Assembly: GCF_000235625.1 (NCBI RefSeq)
Contig: NZ_AGTR01000034.1
Span: 1-64,000, forward strand
Direction of reading: 5' to 3'
Source of the DNA: Marinobacter manganoxydans MnI7-9
Lineage (GTDB): Bacteria; Pseudomonadota; Gammaproteobacteria; Pseudomonadales; Oleiphilaceae
DNA: 64,000 nt
Part shown: one piece after another, positions 36,768 to 46,345 of the stretch
Position numbering within the stretch: position 1 is the stretch's first letter
Layout of the letters: every line of letters starts with the position of its first letter
Made by a program: the position numbers and the translations under genes
The notes under the pieces: generated by a model
Databases searched by the model: none
The model's input: the letters and a program-made list of their open reading frames with translations, nothing else
Told to the model about the DNA's origin: nothing

Positions 36768-38600
36768 ATGTGTGGAATTGTAGGCGCGGTTTCGGAAAGG
36801 GACGTTCAGGGTATCCTTCTTGAGGGTCTGCGCCGTCTGGAATACCGGGGATATGATTCGGCCGGTATGGCTGTAATCGGTGGCGACCACAGTGTCCAGC
36901 GCGCTCGGGAAGTGGGTAAAGTTGCCGCACTCAGCGATGCCATGGAAGCAAACCCTCTCGCGGGCCACCTGGGCATTGCCCATACCCGCTGGGCAACCCA
37001 TGGCGAGCCCTCTCAGATCAACGCCCATCCGCACATGTCCGGCGACCGGCTGGCTATTGTCCACAACGGGATCATCGAAAACTATCAGGAGCTGCGTGAA
37101 GAATTGCGGGCTGACGGTTTCGAGTTTACGTCCCAGACCGATACCGAAGTCGTCGCGCACCTGATTGAGAAACACTACCGCACACTGGGTAATCTCCATG
37201 ATTCCGTGCGTTCGGCGATCGCCCGTTTGCGTGGAGCCTATGCCCTGGCGGTGGTACACGCCGACGAACCGGAGCACCTCGTGGTATGCCGTGAGGGCAG
37301 CCCCCTGGTCATTGGTGTGGGTATTGGCGAAAACTTCATCGCGTCTGACCAGCTGGCGCTGCTGCCAGTGACCGACCGGTTCATGTTCCTGGAAGAAGGC
37401 GATATCGCCGATATCCGAAAGGACGCCATTGCCATACTCGATCGCGATGGCAGCCCCGTCGAGCGGGAGGTAACCCGCTTTGAGCACGGCACCGACTCGG
37501 CGGATAAGGGCGAGTACCGTCACTTCATGCTCAAGGAAATCTACGAGCAGCCGAAAGTGATCAAGGCCACGATGGAAGGTCGGGTTACCAAGACGCGGGT
37601 GCTGGAGCAGGCCTTGGGTACTGAGGCCGCCAACCTCTTGGAGAACGTTCGCCACGTCCAGATCATTGCCTGCGGCACCAGTTACCATGCCGGTATGGTG
37701 GCCCGTTACTGGATTGAGGAACTGGCGGGCGTTGCCTGTTCCGTGGAGGTGGCTTCCGAATTCCGCTATCGCAAACACGTGATCCAGCAGGACACCCTGT
37801 TCCTCTGTATTTCCCAGTCCGGCGAAACCGCCGATACCCTGGCGGCCCTGCGTCAGGCGAAAAAAGCAGGTTTCCGGGCAGCATTGGCCATCTGTAACGT
37901 GCCGGGCAGCTCCCTGGTTCGCGAATCCGACCTGGTGATCATGACCCAGGCGGGACCGGAAATCGGCGTGGCCTCTACCAAGGCGTTCACCACCCAGCTC
38001 ACGGCTTTGCTGATCTTTACCCTGGCCCTGGCCCGTCATAATGGGCTGCCCGAGGAGCAGGAAGCTGAAATCGTCGAGGCTCTTCACCTCGTGCCTGGCC
38101 AAGTCAGCGATGTGCTGGCCCTGGATGGCGAGATCGCCGAGATGTCCAAGGCATTCATGGATAAGAACCACAGCCTGTTCCTGGGGCGCGGTTCCCAGTT
38201 CCCGGTGGCTCTTGAAGGTGCCCTCAAGCTCAAGGAAATCTCCTACATCCACGCCGAGGCCTATCCTGCCGGCGAGCTCAAGCACGGCCCCCTGGCCCTG
38301 GTCGACAGCGAAATGCCAGTGGTCACTGTCGCTCCCAACAATGACCTGGTTGAGAAGCTGAAATCCAACCTGGAAGAGGTCCGGGCCCGCGGCGGTGAAC
38401 TGTTTGTCTTTGCTGATAAAAAGGCCGACGTCAAAGCGGAAGAGGGCCTGCACGTGATGCAGATTCCGTCCGTGCATCCGATTACCGCGCCGATCGTGTA
38501 CACCGTGCCACTGCAGCTGCTGTCCTACCATGTGGCCGTGTTGAAGGGTACCGATGTGGACCAGCCGCGGAACCTGGCCAAGAGCGTCACTGTAGAATAG
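36768..38600 (+). CDS. glmS: Glutamine--fructose-6-phosphate aminotransferase (isomerising)
   Basis: GlmS converts fructose-6-phosphate and glutamine to glucosamine-6-phosphate. The 610 residues start MCGIVGAV, where Cys2 is the glutaminase nucleophile. Two SIS domains follow ([32 protein letters not shown]), and the protein ends with the conserved [11 protein letters not shown]. No terminator is evident before the Fur-type palindrome downstream. Confidence 0.98.
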   Translation: MCGIVGAVSERDVQGILLEGLRRLEYRGYDSAGMAVIGGDHSVQRAREVGKVAALSDAMEANPLAGHLGIAHTRWATHGEPSQINAHPHMSGDRLAIVHNGIIENYQELREELRADGFEFTSQTDTEVVAHLIEKHYRTLGNLHDSVRSAIARLRGAYALAVVHADEPEHLVVCREGSPLVIGVGIGENFIASDQLALLPVTDRFMFLEEGDIADIRKDAIAILDRDGSPVEREVTRFEHGTDSADKGEYRHFMLKEIYEQPKVIKATMEGRVTKTRVLEQALGTEAANLLENVRHVQIIACGTSYHAGMVARYWIEELAGVACSVEVASEFRYRKHVIQQDTLFLCISQSGETADTLAALRQAKKAGFRAALAICNVPGSSLVRESDLVIMTQAGPEIGVASTKAFTTQLTALLIFTLALARHNGLPEEQEAEIVEALHLVPGQVSDVLALDGEIAEMSKAFMDKNHSLFLGRGSQFPVALEGALKLKEISYIHAEAYPAGELKHGPLALVDSEMPVVTVAPNNDLVEKLKSNLEEVRARGGELFVFADKKADVKAEEGLHVMQIPSVHPITAPIVYTVPLQLLSYHVAVLKGTDVDQPRNLAKSVTVE

Positions 38601-38643
38601 CCCCGCAGGCCAGCAAGGCCTCGATCACAGAATAAACGTTTTC

Positions 38644-38684
38644 TTGTATTTCACGATAATGATAATTATTATCATTATCGTGAA
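38644..38684 (+). promoter_or_regulatory. Fur-type operator overlapping a sigma70 promoter
   Basis: A 35-bp perfect palindrome is centred at 38667 (38650-38684). It contains overlapping 19-bp Fur boxes: 38655-38673 matches GATAATGATAATCATTATC at 18 of 19 positions, and 38661-38679 matches at 17 of 19. A promoter TTGTAT (38644-38649), 17 bp, TATTAT (38667-38672) lies under it, so bound Fur would block transcription. Confidence 0.9.
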
Positions 38685-38698
38685 TAAACAAGGAGAAC

Positions 38699-39172
38699 GT
38701 GATGGAATTCCTGTGTCCCAATCACCGCCAACAGTTCGCGGACCTGCCGCTGGAAGAACGCAAAGACCTCTGGCTGTTCTGGATGGAGAATGCCCACGAC
38801 TGCAGTGAGCAGGGGCAGTGGCGGGATGTTATCTCGCTGGCTGGCAGCGCCTTCGATCTTGCTTGCCTGCACGGGCCGCGGGATGAATCCTGCATGCACA
38901 TCGAACTGACTCTCTCAGCCATACTGGTCTCCCGGGCCCTTTCCGATCGCGGTGAGCGGGCCGGTATGGACGCGGTGATTCTCCGGGCACTGGAGAGCCT
39001 TCAGCACCCGGACCATGCCGCCCCCATCGACGGTTGCTGTGATATCCACGACTGCGTTTCTGTGCTTATAGATCCTTCACGGCACGCAGACTTTTTTGCT
39101 GACTACCTGAACTGGCCCTCCTTACCTTTCGTTCCACCGAAACGGGCAACTATGGTACGGACGCTCCATTGA
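38699..39172 (+). CDS. Fur-box-controlled cysteine-rich hypothetical protein
   Basis: I do not recognise this 157-residue protein. It has no signal peptide or membrane segment, so it is probably cytoplasmic. It carries seven cysteines (5, 34, 55, 64, 112, 113, 118) and many histidines, including CPNH at the N-terminus and DGCCDIHDC near 110-118, which could bind metal. AAGGAG precedes the start. It sits directly behind a near-consensus Fur operator and upstream of an AraC regulator and siderophore receptor, so iron starvation should induce it. Confidence 0.75.
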   Translation: MMEFLCPNHRQQFADLPLEERKDLWLFWMENAHDCSEQGQWRDVISLAGSAFDLACLHGPRDESCMHIELTLSAILVSRALSDRGERAGMDAVILRALESLQHPDHAAPIDGCCDIHDCVSVLIDPSRHADFFADYLNWPSLPFVPPKRATMVRTLH

Positions 39173-39213
39173 CCTCGTAACCGGACAAACACAGGCACAG
39201 TTAGCAGACCAGG

Positions 39214-40188
39214 TTGGATAGGCGTGGAGTGGGCAGGTTGCACACATTCAGTCAGGCAGATTTCGAACGTTTCGGGCAGCTTTACGACATAGAATTTCGG
39301 TTTCCGGCCATCCAGGGCGACACCGGAAGTGATGACCGTATCGTTGCCCGGGGTGAGATTGCCGAGTACAGCCTGGCTTCGGGTTTTCGGTTTACGTTTT
39401 CTTCGCTTCAGGTGCTCCAGGCGTATGAATCAGTCTCTTCTGGTCATGCGCCGTTGCTTGTGCTGGTCGTTCTGGATGGCACCGTTGAGCTTACCCTCGG
39501 GTCGGTCGAACACGTTCTGTCATCGGGTAATGCTGTCAGCATGCAGCTGCACCCGGACTATCCGTTACGGGCGCACCAGCCTGAGCAAGAGCATCTGCAA
39601 ATTGTGGCACTCGCTTTCGACCCACGCGGCGCAACATTGGACCACGTCTCCTCCAGCTTACAAGACCTGACCATTCTTCCCAGGGTTCCCCTGCGTCAAT
39701 GGAGTGTGCCCCACCCGTTCGAGGAGTTGCTGCGGACCCATGCACGCCTCACGATGACCGTCGCCCAGAAAAGCCTGGTTTTGGAGGGCCTCGCGCTGCA
39801 GCTTGCCGGATTGGGTCTGGCAGGCGACGAGCATGAATCCCCGGATGCTCCGGTGGTTCCGGTCCAGCAACGTCAGCGACTTGAGCTCGTAAGGCAGCAT
39901 CTGGAGTTCACCCCGGACCATGACCACACCCTAAAGGACCTCGCACAGATGGCTGCCATGAGCCCAAGCGGCTTGCGAGTGAAATTCCGGGCGATGTACG
40001 GCGTGCCGGTGTTCGACTATCTCAGAAAATGCCGACTTCGGTTGGCAAAGCATTATCTGGAGCAAGGCTTCAGTGTTGAACAGAGCGCGAACAGGGTGGG
40101 TTACACCCACGCGACCAATTTTTCGACGGCGTTTCGCCGGGAATTCGGATTTTCTCCCCGACAACGCACCCTTGACCAAAAAAAATAG
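39214..40188 (+). CDS. AraC-family transcriptional regulator (PchR-like)
   Basis: This protein of up to 324 residues has a variable N-terminal sensing domain and a C-terminal double HTH of AraC type (LKDLAQMAAMSPSGLRVKFRAMYG; VEQSANRVGYTHATNFSTAFRREFGFSP). Its position next to a TonB-dependent receptor suggests a siderophore-responsive activator like PchR. The start is uncertain. TTG at 39214 gives the longest form, while TTG at 39238 has a better spaced GGAG Shine-Dalgarno. Confidence 0.87.
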   Translation: MDRRGVGRLHTFSQADFERFGQLYDIEFRFPAIQGDTGSDDRIVARGEIAEYSLASGFRFTFSSLQVLQAYESVSSGHAPLLVLVVLDGTVELTLGSVEHVLSSGNAVSMQLHPDYPLRAHQPEQEHLQIVALAFDPRGATLDHVSSSLQDLTILPRVPLRQWSVPHPFEELLRTHARLTMTVAQKSLVLEGLALQLAGLGLAGDEHESPDAPVVPVQQRQRLELVRQHLEFTPDHDHTLKDLAQMAAMSPSGLRVKFRAMYGVPVFDYLRKCRLRLAKHYLEQGFSVEQSANRVGYTHATNFSTAFRREFGFSPRQRTLDQKK

Positions 40189-40232
40189 CACTCCGCATAG
40201 ATTTTTTGTCTTCCTGAATACCAAATATCGGA

Positions 40233-40257
40233 TATAAACGACAATAATTCGCATTAC
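40233..40257 (+). promoter_or_regulatory. Putative -10 and Fur-like site of the receptor gene
   Basis: TATAAA (40233-40238) is a candidate -10 element. The adjacent GACAATAATTCGCATTAC (40240-40257) resembles a degenerate Fur box, with about 12 of 19 positions matching. The evidence is modest. Confidence 0.4.
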
Positions 40258-40294
40258 AGTTTAGCCTGTAAAGCGCGTTGTTTGGAGCTGATCA

Positions 40295-42448
40295 ATGAAT
40301 TCGTTACGTGATAATCGCCAGTGCATACTCCCGTCCAGCCTGGCCGTGGCCGTAGCCGGGGTTCTGGCAAGCCCGATACTGTACGCGCAGGAAGCGAATA
40401 TTACCGAGCTGGATGCCATTGAAGTATCGGCAGATGCCGCCGAACCGAGCGGCACCGCACCGAGTGATGGCTACACCGCAGAGGCGACCGTTACCGGCAC
40501 GAAAACAACCACCAACGTGGTTGAAACGCCCCAGTCCATTTCCACAGTCACAGCGGATCAGATCGAGGACCAGAACGCGGCCAACCTGGGCGAAGTTCTG
40601 CGTTATACAGCCGGCGCCCGAGGCGAGACCTTTGGTTTCGAGCCGCGCACCACGTTTCTGAGAATACGCGGCTTCGATGTGGCCACCAGTGGCTTGTTTC
40701 GTGACAACCTGAAACTGGCGAACCCCGGGTTTGCCGCCGGTTACAGCCTGGAGCCCTATGGCGCCGAGCGCATTGATGTGCTCAAGGGGCCTTCTTCCGT
40801 TCTGTACGGACAAGCCGGTCCGGGTGGGTTGGTCAACTATGTGTCCAAGCGTCCTACTTTCGATACCCGCAGAGAAGTGCGCGTTGAGTCTGGTACCAAC
40901 GATCTGGTCCAGGGCCATTTTGATATCAGTGGGGCGGTGAATGACAGTGATACCCTCGCGGTTCGCCTGGTAGGCCTGGTTCGCGACAGCGAAACCCAGG
41001 TGGATTTTGTCAACGACGACCGAAAGTACCTGGCCCCCAGCCTGACCTGGCAGCCCACGGACGCCACCCGACTGACGGTATTGGCGCACTGGCAGTACGA
41101 CGATACCCAGCCATCTCAACGTTACCCGTTGCAGGGCACGTTGGAGCCAAACCCAAATGGCCCGATTCCTGACAACCGGTTTACCGGCGAGCCAGGGTAC
41201 GATGCCTATGAGCGTCGCGAGAGTGCCATTGGTTACGAGTTTGAGCACCGCATCAATGACCAGATAGTTCTGCGTCAGAATGTCCGGGACTACCGTAACG
41301 ATGTTGACGACCAGACCATCTACACCACCGGTTTGCTGGCGGATCAGAGAACCATTACCCGGTCGCGCTTTGACAGTTTCGGTCGCATTGACGGACTGGT
41401 CATGGATAACCAGCTGCAGTTGACCGCTCAGGCGGGCGCGGCAGAGCACACGGTATTGGTCGGCCTGGACCATCAGGATATCGATGTGTCATCCCGGCAG
41501 TTCTTTGGGGCCGCCAGTAACCTGGACATCTATGATCCTGTCTATGGGGCGCCTGTCCCTGATGCCCCGTTGTTTAAAGACGAGGACGGACAACTCAAAC
41601 AGACCGGCATTTACCTTCAGGATCAGATCCGGGTAGATCGTTGGACGGTTTCCCTTGGCGGCCGGTATGACGTGGCCCGTTCCGAGACACTCAATAATCT
41701 CACCGGCGCCACAGCTAGCCGGGAAGACGAGGCCTTCACTGGTCGTGCCGGTGCCAGTTACCAGTTCGCGAATGGCTTTGCCCCTTATGTGAGCTACATG
41801 GAGTCGTTTCTCCCCACCACAGGTACCGATGCGGCCGGCAACCCGTTCGAGCCCGAAACCGCACACCAATATGAGGTGGGCGTAAAGTACCAGCCCAATA
41901 CGGACACGCTGGTGACACTGGCCTGGTTCGACCTGACCCGGGAAGACTACCTGACCACCAACCCATCGACCTTCGCCAATGAGCAGAAGGGCGAGGCCAA
42001 CTCACAGGGCCTTGAGATGGAAGCGCGCACCCGTCTGTTCCATGGGCTGGATGTGATCGCCAGCTATAGCTATACCGATGCCGAGATCACCAGCGCCAGC
42101 AATCCGGTGGAAGAGGGCGAACCGCTGGAATACACCCCGGAGCATGAAGCGGCGCTGTGGGGTAAATACAATTTCCGGGGCGGCGTGCTGCATGGCCTGG
42201 GTCTGGGCGCCGGCGTGCGTTACATCGGCGAGAGTTTTGGCGCGGCGTTCAATGCGGATAATTCTGCCCTGGAAGTACCGGATGTCACCCTGGTGGATGC
42301 TGCGATTACCTACGACATTGGCCAGGTGTCGCTGGGGCTGCATGCCCAGAACCTGCTGGACGAACAGTATGTAGCAACGGCTTTCGACAGCTCCGGTACG
42401 TATGGCACCCGTCGTGAAGTGACCGGTTCCGTTACTTACCGGTTCTGA
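40295..42448 (+). CDS. TonB-dependent siderophore receptor
   Basis: This 717-residue outer-membrane receptor is of the ferric siderophore (FhuA-like) class. A signal peptide ends near LYAQ (residue 32). An N-terminal segment with VTGTKTTTNVVETPQSIS leads into the plug domain (LRYTAGARGE, IRGFDV, DVLKGPSSVLYGQAGPGGLVNYVSKRP). The 22-strand barrel ends with the terminal phenylalanine of REVTGSVTYRF. It is preceded by its likely AraC regulator. The ligand is not predictable, but the hydroxamate/ferrichrome group is the closest impression. Confidence 0.93.
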   Translation: MNSLRDNRQCILPSSLAVAVAGVLASPILYAQEANITELDAIEVSADAAEPSGTAPSDGYTAEATVTGTKTTTNVVETPQSISTVTADQIEDQNAANLGEVLRYTAGARGETFGFEPRTTFLRIRGFDVATSGLFRDNLKLANPGFAAGYSLEPYGAERIDVLKGPSSVLYGQAGPGGLVNYVSKRPTFDTRREVRVESGTNDLVQGHFDISGAVNDSDTLAVRLVGLVRDSETQVDFVNDDRKYLAPSLTWQPTDATRLTVLAHWQYDDTQPSQRYPLQGTLEPNPNGPIPDNRFTGEPGYDAYERRESAIGYEFEHRINDQIVLRQNVRDYRNDVDDQTIYTTGLLADQRTITRSRFDSFGRIDGLVMDNQLQLTAQAGAAEHTVLVGLDHQDIDVSSRQFFGAASNLDIYDPVYGAPVPDAPLFKDEDGQLKQTGIYLQDQIRVDRWTVSLGGRYDVARSETLNNLTGATASREDEAFTGRAGASYQFANGFAPYVSYMESFLPTTGTDAAGNPFEPETAHQYEVGVKYQPNTDTLVTLAWFDLTREDYLTTNPSTFANEQKGEANSQGLEMEARTRLFHGLDVIASYSYTDAEITSASNPVEEGEPLEYTPEHEAALWGKYNFRGGVLHGLGLGAGVRYIGESFGAAFNADNSALEVPDVTLVDAAITYDIGQVSLGLHAQNLLDEQYVATAFDSSGTYGTRREVTGSVTYRF

Positions 42449-42461
42449 TTGCATTATCCTC

Positions 42462-42481
42462 CCGGCGCAGGGACGCGCCGG
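42462..42481 (+). terminator. Hairpin after the siderophore receptor gene
   Basis: CCGGCGC (42462-42468) and GCGCCGG (42475-42481) form a 7-bp GC-rich stem with a 6-nt loop, 13 bp after the stop codon. The T tract is weak (ATTTTC, about 10 nt downstream), so termination is plausible rather than certain. Confidence 0.45.
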
Positions 42482-42788
42482 CTCCGACCCATTTTCTCAA
42501 CAGACCCTATCAGTGTCCTTCCCCCAGAACATTTGTGTATTTTTTTCACAAAGCGACCTCACAGCCACGCAAATCGGTTAAAATACGCGCGCTACATCTT
42601 TGTTGATCAAGTAATACTACGAAGATATCTGTGTTGATCAGCGCCCATTCCCCATTTGCTTGTTAGTAAGACCAAAATCGGTCTTCATTTTGTACCTTTG
42701 GCCCATACCCCGGTACGCAAATATCAAGGAGGATGCGGGCCTGCTGGCACATAATACCAATAACCCGTTTTCTCAGAAGATTTCCGTA
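42482..42788 (+). other. Long upstream region of nhaB
   Basis: No credible gene lies here. A TTTGTG/CACAAA hairpin with a T-rich loop is at 42532-42552. A -10-like TAAAAT (42579-42584) has no good -35. GGAGG at 42728-42732 directly abuts an ATG out of frame with nhaB, with no spacer, so it is unlikely to be a gene start. The untranslated leader of nhaB may be about 200 nt. Confidence 0.4.
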
Positions 42789-44294
42789 ATGCCCAATACC
42801 GTTATCTCCGGCTTTACCCACAACTTCCTTGGCAAGGCGCCCGTCTGGTACAAGCAGGTCATCCTGCTGTTTCTCATCGCCAACCCGATTGTCATGTGGA
42901 CCCTGGGGCCGGGCACGGCCGGCTGGCTTCTGATTGCCGAATTTATCTTTACCCTGGCCATGGCACTGAAATGTTACCCGCTCCTTCCAGGTGGCCTGCT
43001 GGCAGTGGAGGCGTTGCTGATTGGCCTGACCACGCCGGATGCGGTCTATCTGGAAGTGCTCACCAACTTCCCGGTGATATTGCTACTGATGTTCATGGTG
43101 GCGGGCATCTACTTCATGAAGGAGCTGCTGCTGGTGACTTTCACCCAGATTCTGGTGGGTGTGCGTTCCAAGTCGGCGTTATCGTTGCTGTTTTGTAGCG
43201 CAGCAGCACTGCTTTCGGCCTTCCTCGATGCTCTGACGGTTACTGCGGTTATTATCAGCGTGGCGGTCGGGTTTTATGCGGTTTACCACAAGGTGGCCTC
43301 CGGCAAAGGCTACCAGCACAAGGATCACAACGCCGGCAGCGATGACGAAGTAATCGAGCTGCACCGTGAAGATCTGGAAAATTTCCGGGCGTTCTTGCGA
43401 AGCCTGTTGATGCATGGTGCTATCGGTACCGCCTTGGGCGGCGTTGCCACCATGGTGGGTGAGCCCCAGAATCTGTTGATTGCCAAAGTCGTGGGTTGGG
43501 ACTTTGCCGGTTTCTTCCTGCACATGGCGCCAGTGAGTTTGCCGGTATTGGCGGCTGGTTTATTTACCTGCTGGGCCCTGGAGAAGCTGCGTTGGTTCGG
43601 CTACGGCGGGCGTTTGCCCAAGCCTGTGCGTCAGGTGCTGGAAGAGTTTGCGGAGAACGAGCGGACCAAGCGTACCAAGGCTGATCAGGCCGCGCTCTGG
43701 GTACAGGCCTTTGCGGCTGCAATTCTGGTGGTGGGCCTGGCTTTCCATCTCGCCGAGGTCGGCCTGATTGGCCTGCTGGTCATCATCCTGATTACCTCCT
43801 TCACCGGCGTTACCGACGAGCACCAGATTGGCAAGGCCTTCCAGGAATCCCTGCCGTTTACGTCGCTGCTGGTGGTGTTTTTCGCGGTGGTTGCGGTGAT
43901 CCACGAACAGCACCTGTTCAAGCCGATTATTGATTACGTGCTGTCGCTTCCTGAAGCCCGTCAGCCTGGCATGTTCTTCATTGCCAACGGCGTGCTCTCA
44001 ATGATCAGCGATAACGTCTTCGTAGCGACTGTGTATATCAGTGAAGTCAAACAGGCTCTGGATGCAGGGGCCATCAGCTACGAGCATTTCCAGAAGTTGG
44101 CAGTTGCCATCAACACCGGTACCAACCTTCCCAGCGTTGCGACTCCCAATGGCCAGGCGGCTTTCCTGTTCCTGCTGACGTCTGCCATAGCGCCGCTGGT
44201 TCGGTTGTCTTACGGCAAGATGGTGGTGATGGCGTTTCCCTACATGCTGGTAATGGGCGGTGTCGGTCTGTATATGGTTCTTAACTATATTTGA
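42789..44294 (+). CDS. nhaB: Na+/H+ antiporter NhaB
   Basis: NhaB exports sodium in exchange for protons at the inner membrane. The start [22 protein letters not shown] aligns with the family N-terminus and gives 501 residues; the in-frame ATG upstream at 42660 is disfavoured. Typical segments are [37 protein letters not shown] and [21 protein letters not shown]. About a dozen hydrophobic segments are present. It fits the saline lifestyle suggested by EctD and BetIBA. Confidence 0.96.
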   Translation: MPNTVISGFTHNFLGKAPVWYKQVILLFLIANPIVMWTLGPGTAGWLLIAEFIFTLAMALKCYPLLPGGLLAVEALLIGLTTPDAVYLEVLTNFPVILLLMFMVAGIYFMKELLLVTFTQILVGVRSKSALSLLFCSAAALLSAFLDALTVTAVIISVAVGFYAVYHKVASGKGYQHKDHNAGSDDEVIELHREDLENFRAFLRSLLMHGAIGTALGGVATMVGEPQNLLIAKVVGWDFAGFFLHMAPVSLPVLAAGLFTCWALEKLRWFGYGGRLPKPVRQVLEEFAENERTKRTKADQAALWVQAFAAAILVVGLAFHLAEVGLIGLLVIILITSFTGVTDEHQIGKAFQESLPFTSLLVVFFAVVAVIHEQHLFKPIIDYVLSLPEARQPGMFFIANGVLSMISDNVFVATVYISEVKQALDAGAISYEHFQKLAVAINTGTNLPSVATPNGQAAFLFLLTSAIAPLVRLSYGKMVVMAFPYMLVMGGVGLYMVLNYI

Positions 44295-44430
44295 CATTCT
44301 GTCCGGATTTTTGCGGGCGGTGTCAGTGCAGATCTTCCCGGGTCTGTTAATCTTTGGCTAAACAGTCCCGAACAATACGGATTCCATGCCCAGAAACTGC
44401 CCGGTCCATTCTTCCCGACTCACTGAAGTC

Positions 44431-45222
44431 ATGCATTTGATTGTTGTCCGGCTTTGGATATTGCTGGCAGGTCTATTATTTACGTCCGCCGCCCTTGCCG
44501 CTTCGGAATCCGTGAACAAGACTCTGCGCATTGCCTATGTGGAATTTCCCCCCATTACCTATCAGGCCAGCGATGGCCGCCCTGCTGGCAGCTTTATAGA
44601 GCTTACCCGGAAGATCGCTGTGGAAGCGGGTTACGAGCCGGAATTTCTCTTCTTGCCCATTAGCCGGGTATACCTGTACCTGCGCAACGGTAGAATTGAC
44701 GTTTGGCCAGGTTCGGCTAACGTTCCCGCCCTTAACGGTGAAGTTCTGGAGACCTGGGTCACTCCCCTCGCGACCCAGCTCAGTGCCTGGTATCTGGAGG
44801 GAACCGAACCACTTACACATTTTGATCAACTGCAGGGCAAGACCGTCATCACGATAGGCGGGTACACCTATGGAGGGCTCTTGTACTGGCTGGAGGCGGA
44901 AGGTTCGATTGATGTCACCCAGGCTCCAAACTATCGGGCTGCTCTGGAAATGCTCAAGCTTGGCCGAGGCCGTTACCTGTTTGGCCATCGGGATCCGGTT
45001 GTGGAAACCCTGACCATGCCCAGAGACGAGAAAATCCGTGAATCGGCGATCCGTTTGAGGAATCTGACCTGGCTGTTCTCGCTGGCCAATCCCCGGGCAG
45101 CGATCCTGCGGGAAGAGTTCGATGATGCTTACACCCGTCTGGCTGAAAAGGGTGAAGTGCCGCCGATACGAAACCTTGGCGAAAGCTTTGTGATCCCCGG
45201 ATTTCCTGAACAATACCGTTAG
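44431..45222 (+). CDS. Periplasmic solute-binding protein-like (SBP_bac_3 type), orphan 1
   Basis: This protein of about 263 residues has a signal peptide (LWILLAGLLFTSAALAA) when ATG 44431 is used; ATG 44386 would add 15 residues before it. The mature part (TLRIAYVEFPPITYQASDGRPAGSFIELTRKIA) is typical of family 3 extracellular binding proteins for amino acids or similar solutes. No permease or ATPase gene is adjacent. It converges on the DUF3047 gene with a 13-bp gap. Confidence 0.78.
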   Translation: MHLIVVRLWILLAGLLFTSAALAASESVNKTLRIAYVEFPPITYQASDGRPAGSFIELTRKIAVEAGYEPEFLFLPISRVYLYLRNGRIDVWPGSANVPALNGEVLETWVTPLATQLSAWYLEGTEPLTHFDQLQGKTVITIGGYTYGGLLYWLEAEGSIDVTQAPNYRAALEMLKLGRGRYLFGHRDPVVETLTMPRDEKIRESAIRLRNLTWLFSLANPRAAILREEFDDAYTRLAEKGEVPPIRNLGESFVIPGFPEQYR

Positions 45223-45235
45223 TAGTGTTCAGGGC

Positions 45236-45967
45236 TCAGGAACCCGGGTTAAGAAAGATGTCCCCATACCAGGCCGTGGCCTTCTCACCGGTGTTGTCCG
45301 AATCCGACATGATGGCAATGCCCACGACCGGTGGTGGTTCCTCGCCAAACGCTTCCCGATAATCGGCCATGATATCCCGCTCCACCGTGACCCATTCGCC
45401 GACCTGTTCTGATCCGGAATTAACGGCAATCATCATGTTTTTCTCGGTGTACGGGTTGGGCACAATCTCGCCCTTCGGGAGAGTATTGGCCCAGATGTAG
45501 TTGAGGGCATTGCCCGGCAGGGACTCACCGAATAACACCTCGACGGTTTTGCGTTTGGCGCGCTCGAAAAGCCCCGCCTTCTCGGGCTGGAACTCGAACG
45601 CCACATAGATTCTGGCCGGGTAATCGTCCCCGGACTTTTCCCGGGCATCCCCGTTTTCAAAGACATTCGAGACCTTCCAGCGCCATTGCAGAATCAGCGA
45701 ATCGGTTGGCTCCAGTCTGACCCGGGCGATCAGTCCCGACGCTCCGCCGTCCGTGGTCGCCCGCACGACCTGCTGACCGTCTTCGGTTGTCAGTTCATAG
45801 CGGCTGAGCTGATCGATCTTGGGAAATTCCAGGGGTTCCCAGCCATCGTTCAGGGACTGCATCTGGGAGAAGGGTGTCAATGTACTCTCTTGCGAACTGA
45901 CCGGTGCAGACAGCAGCATGGAAATGAGGAGCGGGCCCCAGATTCTTTTGTATCCGACCTTCTCCAT
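45236..45967 (-). CDS. DUF3047 family exported protein
   Basis: This 243-residue protein has a signal peptide (GPLLISMLLSAPVSSQ), so it is probably periplasmic. The rest resembles DUF3047, with a predicted beta-sandwich (LILQWRWKVSN, PARIYVAFEF, GIAIMSDSDNTGEKATAWYGDIFL). No function is established. It is divergent from the nrdAB leader. Confidence 0.8.
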   Translation of the reverse strand: MEKVGYKRIWGPLLISMLLSAPVSSQESTLTPFSQMQSLNDGWEPLEFPKIDQLSRYELTTEDGQQVVRATTDGGASGLIARVRLEPTDSLILQWRWKVSNVFENGDAREKSGDDYPARIYVAFEFQPEKAGLFERAKRKTVEVLFGESLPGNALNYIWANTLPKGEIVPNPYTEKNMMIAVNSGSEQVGEWVTVERDIMADYREAFGEEPPPVVGIAIMSDSDNTGEKATAWYGDIFLNPGS

Positions 45968-46027
45968 AGTGCCTCTCCTCTTGTCAGGGTGTTTCCGTTG
46001 CAGACAGATCTTTTACCGGAAAGTGCC

Positions 46028-46056
46028 TTGTCCTGAAAAGTGGACCTGTATATAGT
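46028..46056 (+). promoter_or_regulatory. Putative sigma70 promoter of nrdAB
   Basis: TTGTCC (46028-46033) and TATAGT (46051-46056) are separated by 17 bp. The -10 element overlaps the first NrdR-type box, so repressor binding would block polymerase. Transcription would start about 370 bp upstream of nrdA and include the riboswitch. Confidence 0.6.
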
Positions 46057-46090
46057 GTTTCTATCCTTGGTCAAATACCAGATGTAGTGA
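46043..46090 (+). promoter_or_regulatory. Paired NrdR-type boxes
   Basis: Two sites resemble the 16-bp NrdR consensus (ACACTATATATAGTGT-like). Box 1 is 46043-46058, ending TATATAGTGT. Box 2 is 46075-46090, ending GATGTAGTGA, and is weaker. Their centres are 32 bp apart, the usual spacing of three helical turns. NrdR represses ribonucleotide reductase genes when dATP is high. Confidence 0.6.
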
Positions 46091-46130
46091 TCAGCGCGTA
46101 ACCAACTCGGTCAACGTGTGATCATCTCAG

Positions 46131-46345
46131 CCATTCTGGTATCGGGAATCCGGTGAGACTCCGGAACTGACGCGCAGCGGTATTGGGGAACAAGCGTGGC
46201 ATCAAGACACTGGCGAAAGCCGGGAAGTCGCCACACGAGGCCGAATCGAACGATTCACGCCCCTGAGTCCGAAGACCTGCCAGGGATGAAGGAGCCTTAC
46301 GGCTCGCAACTGCACCTTCGCGACCCAGGGTGAGCAGACCGGTTA
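46131..46345 (+). promoter_or_regulatory. Cobalamin (B12) riboswitch upstream of nrdAB
   Basis: The aptamer core has GGGAATCCGGTGAGA and CTGACGCGCAGCGGTA (46144-46182). It closes with the B12 box AGTCCGAAGACCTGCC (46266-46281). A P13-like hairpin GAGCC-TTAC-GGCTC lies at 46292-46305. CCATTCTGG and CCAGGGATG can form a closing stem. No T-rich terminator lies between the aptamer and nrdA, so control is probably translational or Rho-dependent. A TACGCG/CGCGTA pairing (46382-46411) abuts the AGGAGA ribosome site and may be the switch. Confidence 0.92.

Noticed and set aside
36747-38531. 594-codon open frame antisense to glmS
   Set aside because: It is a codon-bias shadow of glmS.
42733-42789. 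Mini-ORF starting at the ATG fused to GGAGG before nhaB
   Set aside because: There is no spacer between the Shine-Dalgarno and ATG, and the peptide is not recognisable. I kept it only as an observation on the leader.
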